NCBI GenBank assembly: GCA_022497155.1
Contig: MU385717.1
Span: 558,001 to 622,000, forward strand
Length of the DNA stretch: 64,000 nucleotides
From: Whalleya microplaca
Lineage: Eukaryota; Ascomycota; Sordariomycetes; Xylariales; Xylariaceae
Reading direction: 5' to 3'
Shown here: piece by piece, positions 54,360 through 64,000 of the stretch
Position numbering within the stretch: position 1 is the first letter of the stretch
How the letters are laid out: each line of letters begins with the position of its first letter
Position numbers and translations under genes: made by a program
The notes under the pieces: generated by a model
Databases searched by the model: none
Told to the model about the DNA's origin: nothing
The model's input: the letters and a program-made list of their open reading frames with translations, nothing else

Positions 54360-55583
54360 ATGTCGACTCCACGGCCCGAATTCCTCAAATTCACCGGCCA
54401 CAAGTCCCTAACCCAGCGACTGGTTCTCTCGACCCTGACCGGGCGTCCCATCCACATCTCCAAGATCCGCTCCAACTCCCCCACGAACCCCGGCCTGGCA
54501 CCGCACGAGATCTCCTTCCTGCGCCTCCTCGAGGCCGTCACGAACGGCAGCTCGGTGCAGATCTCCTACACGGGCACGACGCTGACGTACCAGCCGGGGC
54601 TGATCACCGGCGCGATCCCGGGCCTCGGCGCCACCGCCGACGGCGACGTGCTCGAGCACCACGTCCCCGCGACCTGCGCCCGCGGCGTCACCTACTTCCT
54701 CGCGCCGCTGTGCCAGCTCGCGCCCTTCGCCAAGTCGCACATGAACGTGCGGTTCGCCGGGCCCGGCGTCATCACCGCGGCGACCGAGCGCGGCGACCTC
54801 TCCGTCGACTCCTTCCGCACCGCGATCCTGCCGCTGTACAACCTGTTCGGCATCCCGGCCGCGCGCGTCGAGCTGCGCGTCCTCCAGCGCTCGTGCGCCG
54901 GCCCCCGCGGCGTCGGCGGCGCGGGTATCGTCGAGCTCCGGTTCGCGAGCCAGGTGCGCTTGCCCAAGACGCTGCATCTCAACCGTGGCCCGGGCAGGAT
55001 AAAACGCATACGCGGCGTCGCGTATGCCACGGGCGTGTCGGCGTCTAATAACGCGCGCATGATACATTCGGCGCGCGAGGTCCTGAATCCGTTTGTTTCG
55101 GATATACATGTTGCGGCACAGTACGACCAGGCGCCTTTAATCGCGGATCCGGGGGATAAGTCGGGAGCGAAGAGAAGGATGGGTATTGGCTTTGGCCTGA
55201 GCTTGGTTGCGGAGTCAGGTGCCGTAGGCGTGTTATACTCGGCGGATGTGGTGGTGCCATCAAAAGGAGGAGTGGTCCCTGAAGATATCGGGAAGAGATG
55301 CGCCTATCAACTCTTGGAAACCATAAGTGTAGGAGGCTGCGTCAGCGGGACAGCGGCCCCGACCGTCTTGACGCTGATGGCCATGGGGTCCGAAGACGTC
55401 GGGCGCTTGAGGCTGGGGAGAGACGCCATTGGGACAGAGGAGGTCATAGGGCTCGCGCGAGATTTGAAAAAGGCTGGCGCGAGCAGCTGGGGACTGCGGG
55501 ACGTAGGAGAAGACGACACAGACGACATCATAGTCTCGGTGAAGGGGACTGGTGTTGGCAACGTCGGCAGGAAGATTGCGTAG
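54360..55583 (+). CDS. RCL1: RNA 3'-terminal phosphate cyclase-like protein Rcl1 (ribosome biogenesis)
   Basis: A single exon of 407 residues. The N-terminus LKFTGHKSLTQRLVLSTLTG, then ISFLRLLEAVTNGSSVQISYTGT and YQPGLITGG-like IPGL is the Rcl1 pattern. Further blocks are RGVTYFLAPLCQLAPFAK, SVDSFRTAILPLYNLFGI, IKRIRGVAYATGVSASNNARM, GFGLSLVAES and EDIGKRCAYQLLETI. Rcl1 resembles RNA cyclases but lacks their catalytic His. It functions with Bms1 in pre-rRNA processing at A0/A1/A2 in the SSU processome. The first 500 bases are about 70% GC while the last third is not. It converges on the DUF1746 gene with only 55 bp between stop codons. Confidence 0.94.
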   Translation: MSTPRPEFLKFTGHKSLTQRLVLSTLTGRPIHISKIRSNSPTNPGLAPHEISFLRLLEAVTNGSSVQISYTGTTLTYQPGLITGAIPGLGATADGDVLEHHVPATCARGVTYFLAPLCQLAPFAKSHMNVRFAGPGVITAATERGDLSVDSFRTAILPLYNLFGIPAARVELRVLQRSCAGPRGVGGAGIVELRFASQVRLPKTLHLNRGPGRIKRIRGVAYATGVSASNNARMIHSAREVLNPFVSDIHVAAQYDQAPLIADPGDKSGAKRRMGIGFGLSLVAESGAVGVLYSADVVVPSKGGVVPEDIGKRCAYQLLETISVGGCVSGTAAPTVLTLMAMGSEDVGRLRLGRDAIGTEEVIGLARDLKKAGASSWGLRDVGEDDTDDIIVSVKGTGVGNVGRKIA

Positions 55584-55638
55584 TTTCATGATATCCTTAT
55601 ATATTTATACAATAATGTGTTCTTGGCTAAGCTTTAGC

Positions 55639-56765
55639 TCATGGCTGCCTCTGCTGCGCTGCGGCTAATCTCGCTCTTCGCTGCGCCGCTAAGGCGGCTA
55701 GGGTCGCGTTGTACCCGACATTCTGTATAGCGTACGCAGCTGCGCTTTCCGGCGTGTTCCCCCGGTTGTACCATGCCGTCCGAAGCGCTTGCGGAACGTG
55801 GAAGTTGGCCAGAACGGCATTCCCAGATCGCAAAGTATCAGCCAGGCCCTCCAAACCATTGCCTGTAGAGGCTGACGTCCGTCTCGGTAGCCCAGTCATT
55901 TCCTCCCCGCTGCGCTGGCTCTCGCCACCCTCGTTATGTAGTAACGACTGCATCTCAATATCGTTGGTCTCGTCCAAGACAGGAGCATCCCGCAAAACCC
56001 CACGTTCTTCAGCATCGTGATCCTGGCTGGTAGTGGTGACACCTGTAGCGTCGACGGTGGCGATAAGCTGCCTGGGCGGCTTTACTACTTTCCGCACCCT
56101 TTCCTTCTCCATATTTACCGTCATCATGAGGCACTGTAGCGCAAAGACCATGAGATCTAGGACGAGGAGCGTCAGCCTCGACGATGGCGGCTTTTGCCCT
56201 ACAAAATCGAACAATATGCCGCCGTGTAGATAGCCTCGTGCAGCTTCGCCGGCCTGGGGCAGAGAGGACAGTAGGTGCATGAGCATGCATAGAACGTTGG
56301 GGCCGACGATGGCGGACACGTGGTAGTTGGGTATGATCAGGACGGTGTCTTCGGGCTTGGGGCTCACGAATAAGGTCTGAGCCACCCATCGCATCATAAG
56401 CCGAAGGAAAGAGCAGCTAGAGAAGACGGGAGTCAGTAATGCCTCAAGGATAGAAAGATACATGATAGCTTTGCGAGGTGTTCATGTTCACGCAGACAGA
56501 AAGGGAAAAGGGGGCAGCCATACTCCATATAATAAAGTACACATAGCTCGGCGTACACCAGGGTATCTAAGTTGACCGTGAGATGTACCATGAACTGCAG
56601 CTTCTTGGACAGTCCGTCCTTCGCCTTCTTTGAGAGGGACGGGCCCTGTGTAGCGGCGCTGCCATTCTGCGGCTGGTCGGACGGATCGTCGGCGTTGTCC
56701 TCCTGGAGATGGCGGGAAGTACGATGAGGGTCCGCCGGCGAGGTCGGGGTGGAATCATTGTTCAT
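55639..56765 (-). CDS. DUF1746 fungal membrane protein (Dsc4-like)
   Basis: Two exons (56765-56524, 56416-55639; 107-bp phase-2 intron GTATGG...CTAG) give 339 residues. Exon 1 is Ser/Pro/Asp-rich, then KKLQFMVHLTVNLDTLVYAE and LCVLYYMD. Exon 2 continues CSFLRLMMRWVAQTLFVSPK and later SRLTLLVLDLMVFALQCLMM, so there are at least three hydrophobic stretches. LDTLVYAEL...LYYMDCSF...R is the DUF1746 signature (PF08508). From memory this family includes the Dsc4 subunit of the Golgi Dsc E3 ligase complex that controls SREBP cleavage. I hold the domain firmly but the Dsc4 role loosely. The C-terminal half is polar with an Ala/Gln/Arg-rich tail. Confidence 0.84.
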
Positions 56766-58774
56766 AGCTCCACCTCAGTCGACATGCAGAAAGCCACCGG
56801 ATTAGAAAACTGTGTGTCCTCACATGCTGTGAGGCCGTCGTCATTCGGGGTGGCAGCAGCGAGAGAGATATGTTGGCTATGGCGCGCGATCTCTTGGTGA
56901 CTGGCAGCAGCAGCAGCAGCAGCCCGTGGAGTAGAAGGTAGTACCTTGGTTAGTTGAATAGTGATTTGCTAATCTAACCGGCGCGTGCCCAGGTGTGCGC
57001 AACGTTGGCGCTCGGAGACTCCAGAGAAAGTCGTCGGAGTGTGGCTGAGCTTGCTGATTACTCATACTGTATCTGGAACTGTCCATTCATACTGTACTGC
57101 GTGCATCCCAACCTATGGTGACGTTTTCTGTGGATACCTAGAGCAGCATCCACCACTTGTTGTTGTCACACTCGAACTTCAGAATGCATTGGTCCTTTGC
57201 ATACTTTATTTTACAATTTGGTAGCTATGTAGAGTTGTGTCAAACATGCCCGCGAACTAGAACTCTATTTTTGTTTCCTAGTGAGAGGCTTTTTACGAAA
57301 CCTGTTGTCTATATATATAACGGCAATACTTATATACTTATAGGTAGGATTTAGGTAAGAAAAGTTGGCGGGGTATGTAATCCATCTCACAGTCATAACT
57401 CCTATTGCGCTGCTATAACCATGAGTAGTATATATGCCTCTATGTACGGAATACTATTCTGAACTATCATCATTGGTTGAGAGCTGATTGCTTCAGTGCC
57501 CCTCAAGTCGACCTTTGAAACCGAAGCATTCTCTACAACACAAATGATCACATCAACAAGGTAGGCCTGTTGTAGACTCTATATTACAATAACGAGATGA
57601 GTTGGTGCTCATGATGGAGAACGCTTTAGATTCCGGAATGGATCATAGCAACTCTAAATACTTGATGTAGGAAGCTGCTAAACTTCCTCCAGTTGTACAT
57701 TTAGCTAACTTGGAGATGCTATAATTGTGATACAATTATCAATAGCTGATTTATTGCGTAAAAGGAAGCTTTACTGGCTGTTCCATAAACTATCTTGTAA
57801 TAGTCTGGTAAGTAATCCATTGGGCACCAGGTTCGCTGCATGTAACTTAAAGTGCGATTCCTAAGAGGTAGTTCTTACCTAGCTACCTAGCCGCCTATAT
57901 AATTGCTAGCTTGTCTTAAAGAACCTTCTCCACTCATTCAGATCGCAACATTTTCAAATTCAGTCTTACATCGAACACGAGTCTATCTATATATAGGTCC
58001 TAAGGAATGAGGCGTATGCAACACATGTGAGCACATCATACCGACAATTATACGGAAATCGTAGTATTACCCTCTACAAACATGCGACTATATGTCTTAT
58101 ATAAGCACTATTACACTTCATAATGAGTTAGAGTACCAAGTTATTCATTAATTAAGTTTCTTCTCAATACTAGGAAGTAGAGAGCCTGCATTTCATTCTA
58201 AATATAGTGACTAGAAGAAAGAGTTTTGTATGACGATGTTGCGCCCGTCTGTCTTATTCAGGCTCATCAACCCTTTTCGTCAACATGGTTGACATCTCCA
58301 GGTTGACTTCATGCCAAAAGAGTCGTAAGTTATTTTCCACATTAGATGGGAAGTTTTTATAAGTCCATATGAACAGCTTCAGGCAGGTACATACAGTCAG
58401 GTATACTTTCATGTACATGCAGGGAGTCAACAACTTAGCCTTAAGCCAATCTACATTAAGCTATGTACGTCGCCGATCGACTATATCTCATTGGTGAGAT
58501 CCACCGAACGCCCCCCTCCTACCTCCGTAGATCGCAAGGAAAGCGAAAAGCAATTTTTTTTTTCTCTCTCCCTCTATCTCTTATCGGCTTATCGTGCTAG
58601 CAGGCGCAGCGCAATGTGTGCTGCCCTGAAATTTAGCATGCACCCAGCTGGCCCAGCTGGACCTTATGAATCAGTCTACACATCCTCAAGAGCGCCTCAG
58701 ATATCTCTCTCAGGAGCTCAATTGACTTCAATTGGGAGCAGGGCACCCCTAAAACTGGTCTTGCCAGACATTTA
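56766..58774. other. Intergenic, 2.0 kb
   Basis: Contains (CAG)6 at about 56904-56921, AT-rich DNA at 57200-58200 and the CPSase promoter. No gene is supported; the frame at 58491-58775 starts at TTG and just reaches the CPSase ATG. I looked for TGACTCA (CPC-1/Gcn4) near the CPSase start and did not find a perfect copy. Confidence 0.55.
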
Positions 58775-61700
58775 ATGGCTCTTTCCACCAAGTTTGCAGG
58801 CCGAGCCCCTGCTCTGCTCCGCCATGGTCGACGATTGCCTCGACTGCCCGCCACCACATCTCTGTACCGGAGGCAGCTGACCACTGCCACTCTCCGAGAG
58901 CCTTCGAAGCTTTCTGCTTCCTATGAGTCGGGCCTTACGCAGAAGAGAAACTTCTCTGTTTCTGCCATATGTTCTGCCGCCCATGCTACCTCTACTCAAG
59001 AGGCTCCAAACCCTAAGGCATACTTGGAGAGCGGAGTCATAAGGCCGAAGGATGTTGTAGATGTCAAAAAGGTCCTGGTAATCGGTAGTGGTGGTCTGGC
59101 AATTGGTCAGGCTGGAGAGTTTGACTATTCGGGTTGGTGATCCCAAAGACCACATCTAGAGTCTGGCGGTCAGGTCGTGACTCATCATGACAGGCGCTAA
59201 CAACTATACTCGTCTGTAGGCTCACAAGCACTCAAGGCCCTCAAAGAGGCTGGTGTAACTTCTATACTTATGAACCCGAACATTGCGACTATTCAGACCA
59301 ACCATGTCCTTGCGGACGAAGTCTACTACCTCCCAGTCACCCCTGAATATGTGACCTACGTTATTGAAAGGGAACGGCCCGATGGCATATTCTTGTCGTT
59401 CGGTGGGCAGACAGCGCTGAATCTGGGTGTGCAGATGCAGCGTATGGGCCTACTCGAGAGATATGGCGTCAAGGTTCTTGGTACGAGTGTACATACCCTG
59501 GAGCTGAGTGAAGACAGAGACCTCTTTTCTAAGGCCCTCAACGAGATCGACATCCCAATTGCAACGTCAATTGCTGTCAATACCGTTGAAGAGGCTCTAG
59601 ATGCTGCTTCCAAGGTCGGCTACCCAATCATTGTTCGCGCTGCCTACGCTCTAGGCGGTCTCGGTTCTGGATTTGCCAACAATGAAGAGGAGCTTCGTAA
59701 TATGGCTGCTCGATCCTTGACGCTATCCCCACAGATTCTGGTCGAGAAGTCATTAAAAGGCTGGAAGGAAGTCGAGTACGAAGTTGTCCGTGATGCGAAT
59801 AACAATTGCATTACGGTTTGCAACATGGAGAACTTCGACCCCTTAGGGACTCATACTGGCGATTCCATTGTTGTTGCGCCGAGTCAAACTCTGAGCGACG
59901 AAGAGTATCACATGCTCCGTTCTGCTGCTATCAAGATTGTTCGCCATCTTGGAGTTGTTGGTGAATGCAATGTTCAGTATGCCCTTCAGCCCGATGGTCT
60001 CGACTACAGGGTTATTGAGGTCAACGCCCGTCTTTCTCGCTCTTCTGCTCTAGCCTCCAAGGCTACCGGATACCCTCTAGCCTATACGGCTGCAAAGATT
60101 GGCCTTGGACATAGTCTCCCTGAGCTGCCGAACGCTGTTACGAAGACCACCACCGCGAACTTTGAACCGTCTCTTGACTATATCGTCACAAAGATTCCCC
60201 GCTGGGATTTGTCCAAGTTCCAGCACGTAAAGCGCGACATTGGTAGCGCCATGAAGTCTGTTGGTGAGGTTATGGCCATTGGGCGTACTTTTGAAGAATC
60301 ATTCCAGAAGGCCATCCGCCAAGTCGACCCCAAGTTCGTCGGATTCCAAGGCGACGAGTTCGAAGACCTTGACTATGAACTTTCTCATCCAACAGATCGC
60401 CGATGGTTAGCCGTTGGCCAAGCTATGATCAACGAGGGATACACAGTTGACAGAGTTCACATGTTGAGCAAAATCGACAAATGGTTCCTATACAAGCTTC
60501 AGAACCTTGTTGATTGTATTAAGGAGATGGAGGCCGTGGGTAGCCTAGAGGGCTTGAAAAGAGATCTCATTCTCAAGGCTAAGAAGATGGGTTTCTCTGA
60601 TAAGCAGATTGCCACAGCAGTCAAGAGCAAGGAGGACGCTGTTCGTGCCCTTCGATTGAGTATGGGCATTCGGCCTTGGGTTAAGAAGATTGACACTTTG
60701 GCTGCCGAGTTCCCAGCAAACACCAACTACTTGTACACCACCTATAACGCGAGTACACACGATGTTACATTTGAAGACAAGGGCACTGTGATCCTCGGTA
60801 GCGGCGTCTACAGGATCGGTAGTTCGGTTGAGTTCGACTGGTGTGCTGTTAGTGCTACACTTGCGCTGAGGAATATGGGCCAAAAGACAGTCATGATCAA
60901 CTATAACCCTGAGACGTATTCTACCGACTTCGACACCGCCGACAAGCTTTATTTCGAAGAGCTAAGCTACGAAAGGGTTATGGATATCTATGAGCTCGAG
61001 AATGCGTCTGGCGTCGTTGTTTCCGTCGGTGGCCAGCTTCCACAAAACATCGCTCTGCGCCTCCAGGAAACAGGCAAGGCAAATGTCTTGGGCACAGATC
61101 CCAAAGATATTGACAAAGCTGAAGACAGACAGAAGTTCTCTGAGATCCTGGATAGTATTGGAGTCGATCAGCCTGCTTGGGAGGAACTCACCTCCGTTGC
61201 TGATGCTGAGAAGTTCGCTGACCAGGTTGGCTACCCTGTTCTTGTCCGCCCTAGTTACGTCCTCTCCGGTGCTGCAATGACTGTCATCCGAAGCCAAGAA
61301 GACCTCAAGGAGAAGCTGGAGGCTGCAAGCAGCGTCTCTCCTGATCACCCTGTTGTGATTACCAAGTTCATTGAGGGCGCCCAAGAGATCGATGTCGACG
61401 GTGTTGCTTCCCAAGGTAACCTGATCGTCCATGCTGTTAGTGAACATGTCGAACACGCTGGTGTTCACTCCGGCGATGCCACCTTAGTTCTTCCTCCGGT
61501 GAACCTGGATGATAGGACTATGGAGCGACTCAAGGAGATTTCTCAGAAGGTTGCGAAGGCATGGAGCATTACGGGACCGTTCAACATGCAGATCATCAAG
61601 GCCGACAACCCAGGTGGAGAGCCTGCCCTTAAGGTCATTGAGTGCAATCTCCGGGCGTCTCGCTCATTCCCATTCGTCAGCAAGGTCCTCGGAACGAACT

Positions 61701-62440
61701 TCATCGATGTTGCCACCAAAGCTCTGGTTGGTAAAGACGTTCCTGATCCTACAGACCTGATGGCTGTTAAGCGAGATTATCTCGCCACAAAGGTCCCACA
61801 ATTCTCCTGGACTCGTCTTGCCGGCGCTGATCCATTCTTGGGCGTTGAAATGGCTAGCACGGGTGAGATGGCTTGCTTCGGCAAGGACCTTGTCGAGGCG
61901 TACTGGACATCTATGCAATCGGCCATGAACTTCCGGGTGCCTGAACCCGGCGAGGGCATTCTCTTTGGCGGCGACGTCTCTAAGTCCTGGCTCGTCAAGA
62001 TCGCCGATTACCTCTCGCCTCTCGGCTACAAGTTCTACGCCGCAGAGGAAGATGTCAAGCAGCTCCTTGAGTCAAAGACCAAGGACAAGGTTCAAGTGGA
62101 CGTGATTGAGTTCCCCAAGGAAGACAAGCGGGCTCTCCGGGAAGTCTTCCAGAAGTACGATATCCGAGGAGTCTTCAACTTGGCCCTGGCCAGGGGGAAG
62201 ACGACCATGGATGTCGACTACGTCATGCGACGAAATGCTGTCGACTTTGGCGTTCCATTGTTCATGGAGCCTCAGGTAAGCTACACCAAACTAAAATTCT
62301 ATACCTGCTTTTTTAAACTAATTCATTTCTAGACCGCCATGCTCTTCGCCCAATGCATGCACGAGAAGTTACCCCGGAAAGAGGGCATCCCGTCCGAGGT
62401 CCGCCGGTGGTCTGAGTTCCTCGGTGGCAAGCCGCTATAG
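58775..62440 (+). CDS. arg-3: Arginine-specific carbamoyl-phosphate synthase, large subunit (mitochondrial)
   Basis: Three exons (58775-59132, 59220-62275, 62333-62440; phases 1 and 0) give 1173 residues. The start MALSTKFAGRAPALLRHGRR, then LPRLPATTSLYRRQLTTATL is Arg/Ser/Thr-rich without acids, a mitochondrial presequence. The two ATP-grasp halves follow: half 1 with VLVIGSGGLAIGQAGEFDYSG spanning the first splice, NPNIATIQTNH, FLSFGGQTALNLGVQ and RAAYALGGLGSGF; half 2 with GTVILGSGVYRIGSSVEFDW, NYNPETYSTDFD, VSVGGQLPQNIAL and VRPSYVLSGAAM. The MGS-like allosteric domain is C-terminal. It has no fused glutaminase or ATCase. Together with the small subunit (arg-2/CPA1) it makes carbamoyl phosphate for citrulline. 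The presequence separates it from the pyrimidine enzyme. The GTTGGT donor of intron 1 is slightly off consensus. Confidence 0.95.
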
Positions 62441-63368
62441 ATAACAAATACCCCCAATTCCTATTTTCGAAATGGAAAAAGACAAAAAAGAAAGAAGAAG
62501 GGAAAACACCGACACCAGTGGCGTCTCACGACTCCTACACGATATCCACCCACCCCCCTTTCCACAGCCCGGACTGGTTGAGTTTGGCTTTGGCAGGCGT
62601 TTATTAGTTTAGTTGGGATTATCCCGAGCTTGGTGTGTGTGGGAGGCGATGGGGGATTTGCTCAAAAAAGGGGGGTGAAGCGGCGGAGGGGCAGAATACA
62701 TCCCGCGACGAATCTCACGATATTCGGGATACAGTTGGTAGGCATTAGGCATTAGGCATTAGGCATTAGGTATCTTCCTCTATCTAAATGAAATCAAACC
62801 AGTAAAATCCAGGACTCGAGTAAAGTCTTGTCTAATATGTATCCGGCTGTCTCGGGGTGGCCAGTGTGTTAAATTGCCCTTTGCATCTGGCAGCAATAGA
62901 ACTGTACACATAGCACGATAATGCCTCGTACTAGTTATCCATCGTCCTACCTTGTCAACGGATCGACCATGTCAAATACTTTTAAAAAAAGGCATGTCGT
63001 CCATGTCATCTTCACGGCGTAATACGACACAGTGTCCATCATTGTGAATCTACTTGATTCATCTTCCCGATTCTAGGAAACATCTATGACCAGGAGTAAA
63101 AGCGCAATTGGGTAGTTGACGGTAGCTCCTTTCCCCCCCCCTTATGGACGAAACTACCTTACTGTAGCCCCCTCCCCTGAGGCTAATGAATTCCTATGTA
63201 AGGCGTCCCATAAATCCCTTTCGTCAGACAGGCGCGATGATTCCCAGCCAAGACCACGATTCGCGGCCTCGATCTATCTCCCATCCATCGTCCATCGCCC
63301 ATTCCACCCGCCCACACCGATTGTTGAATCATTTCCTCTTCCTTCCTTTTCTTTCATGCTTTTTTGTT
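62441..63368. other. Intergenic between convergent CPSase and the last minus-strand gene
   Basis: It includes two 3' UTRs and the heptamer repeat at 62739-62766. The small + strand frames at 63116-63388 lack domains. Nothing else supported. Confidence 0.55.
62739..62766. repeat. 7-bp tandem repeat TAGGCAT, four perfect copies
   Basis: Copies begin at 62739, 62746, 62753 and 62760, followed by TAGGTA. It lies 300 bp downstream of the CPSase stop. The heptamer is not the fungal telomere unit. Confidence 0.92.
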
Positions 63369-64000
63369 TCAAAAATACTTTGAACTAGTACTTTGCTTCG
63401 GGTCGTCCATCTCCTCGTGCTCGGCACGCCGGTAGTAGGGTCGGTTCTCGTTTCGCTCGTTCAGCCTAACGGCAGCAAGACGCTTAGTAAGCGGTTCACC
63501 GGATGATCTAGCAGCAGCAACAGAAGACGAGGAGGACGACGACAACGGTGATGCAGAAGGCGCTCCACTACCCACACCGCCACGACCACCACCACCGAAA
63601 GCACCGCCTCTCCCAGCACCACCGTTCGCCAGCAGAGCAGGAGCAGCTGCAGCTGCAGTGCCCCCATCGTCACTTGAGGGACGAGGGCGCTTCTTTCTAT
63701 CGGGGAGTTTCTCACCAGACGATTGTAGGATGACTTCCAGAGTCTGCCAGCCGGGCTTGGAGAAGAGCTGGTACGTGTCGGCGAGGTCGTGCGTCGTCGC
63801 TACGCGACAGAGGAGAGCCTCTTCTTCCTGTTTTATCTATTAGCCTACATAATCTACTAAATTGCCGAAACGGTTGAAGTCATAATGTCCAAATAAATAA
63901 TACCTTTGATAACGCGCCTATGCCGTGTATGAAGTTGAGCAGGTGGAAATCCGAGAGCGAGCCGAGCTTGTTGCCGCCGGCGGTGTCGAGGGCCTTGGCG
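63369..64000 (-). CDS. C-terminal part of an unidentified minus-strand protein (truncated by window)
   Basis: Two exons are visible: from the right edge to 63904, and from 63827 to the stop at 63369-63371 (intron 63828-63903, phase 0, branch-like GGCTAATA then ACAG; an alternative acceptor at 63837 adds IKQ). The upstream piece reads [20 protein letters not shown]. After the splice it continues [20 protein letters not shown], then [21 protein letters not shown] low-complexity tail of Gly/Ala/Ser follows, ending in a basic region ([20 protein letters not shown]) and KQSTSSKYF. Lys/Arg-rich KKRPRP near the middle could be a nuclear signal. I do not recognise the family. The folded part looks helical and the tail disordered. 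Confidence 0.65.

Noticed and set aside
54408..55109. Antisense and alternative + frames over RCL1
   Set aside because: Shadows of a 70% GC coding region; the Rcl1 frame is unambiguous.
58491..58775. 94-codon frame abutting the CPSase start, considered as an upstream regulatory peptide
   Set aside because: It begins at TTG, not ATG. The known arginine attenuator peptide belongs to the small-subunit gene, not this one.
62739..62766. TTAGGCAT repeat considered as an interstitial telomere
   Set aside because: The period is 7 bp, TAGGCAT; the fungal telomere unit is TTAGGG.

Overview
This window is nuclear DNA from a filamentous ascomycete (Pezizomycotina, most likely a Sordariomycete). Nearly every gene carries short introns (about 50-200 bp) with GT donors, CTAAC/CTGAC-like branch sites and CAG/TAG acceptors. 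The gene set also fits: a Cyt-4-type mitochondrial RNase, a mitochondrial arginine-specific carbamoyl-phosphate synthase, a GH17 cell-wall glucanase, a HET-family remnant, and DUF1752, DUF3405, DUF1746 and DUF5519 proteins. Coordinates below are splice-corrected gene models joined by hand from reading frame and intron phase.

Layout, left to right. 1-148: 3' end of a + strand gene. 1.5-2.6 kb: acidic unrecognised protein. 3.5-5.9 kb: homeobox transcription factor. 7.0-9.6 kb (-): exocyst SEC10. 10.3-11.4 kb: NUS1. 11.5-12.5 kb (-): AlkB-type dioxygenase. 12.9-14.5 kb: TRM5. 14.5-20.9 kb: a gene desert with microsatellites and one possible enzyme relic. 20.9-22.7 kb: REG1-like PP1 regulator. 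24.6-27.8 kb (-): Cyt-4/DSS1 RNase. 28.5-29.2 kb: small GPI-anchored protein. 31.8-33.5 kb: GH17 glucanase. 34.9-36.3 kb: secretory lipase. 37.3-39.8 kb (-): DUF3405 type II membrane protein. 42.2-43.4 kb: luciferase-like DUF5519 membrane protein. 44.0-45.2 kb (-): Cus2/HTATSF1 splicing factor. 46.4-46.9 kb: HET C-terminal remnant. 47.4-48.7 kb (-): PhyH-type dioxygenase. 49.4-51.3 kb: MFS sugar transporter. 53.0-53.9 kb (-): SEC66. 54.4-55.6 kb: RCL1. 55.6-56.8 kb (-): DUF1746 protein. 58.8-62.4 kb: arginine-specific CPSase large subunit. 63.4 kb to the end (-): C-terminus of an unrecognised gene.

Most genes are housekeeping: secretion, dolichol synthesis, tRNA and rRNA processing, splicing, mitochondrial RNA turnover and arginine synthesis. 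They do not form one pathway. Three divergent pairs share promoters: SEC10/NUS1, AlkB/TRM5 and PhyH/MFS. Two pairs converge with very short gaps: NUS1/AlkB and RCL1/DUF1746. I see no secondary-metabolite cluster, no intact transposon, no CRISPR array and no convincing new multi-gene system. The best leads are a repeated CGG-N7-CGG motif plus paired CCCCGC sites between the PhyH oxygenase and the sugar transporter, a Lys-for-Arg change in the C-terminal RxG motif of NUS1, a PIP-box-like N-terminus on the AlkB protein, and tRNA-derived and HET-derived relics.
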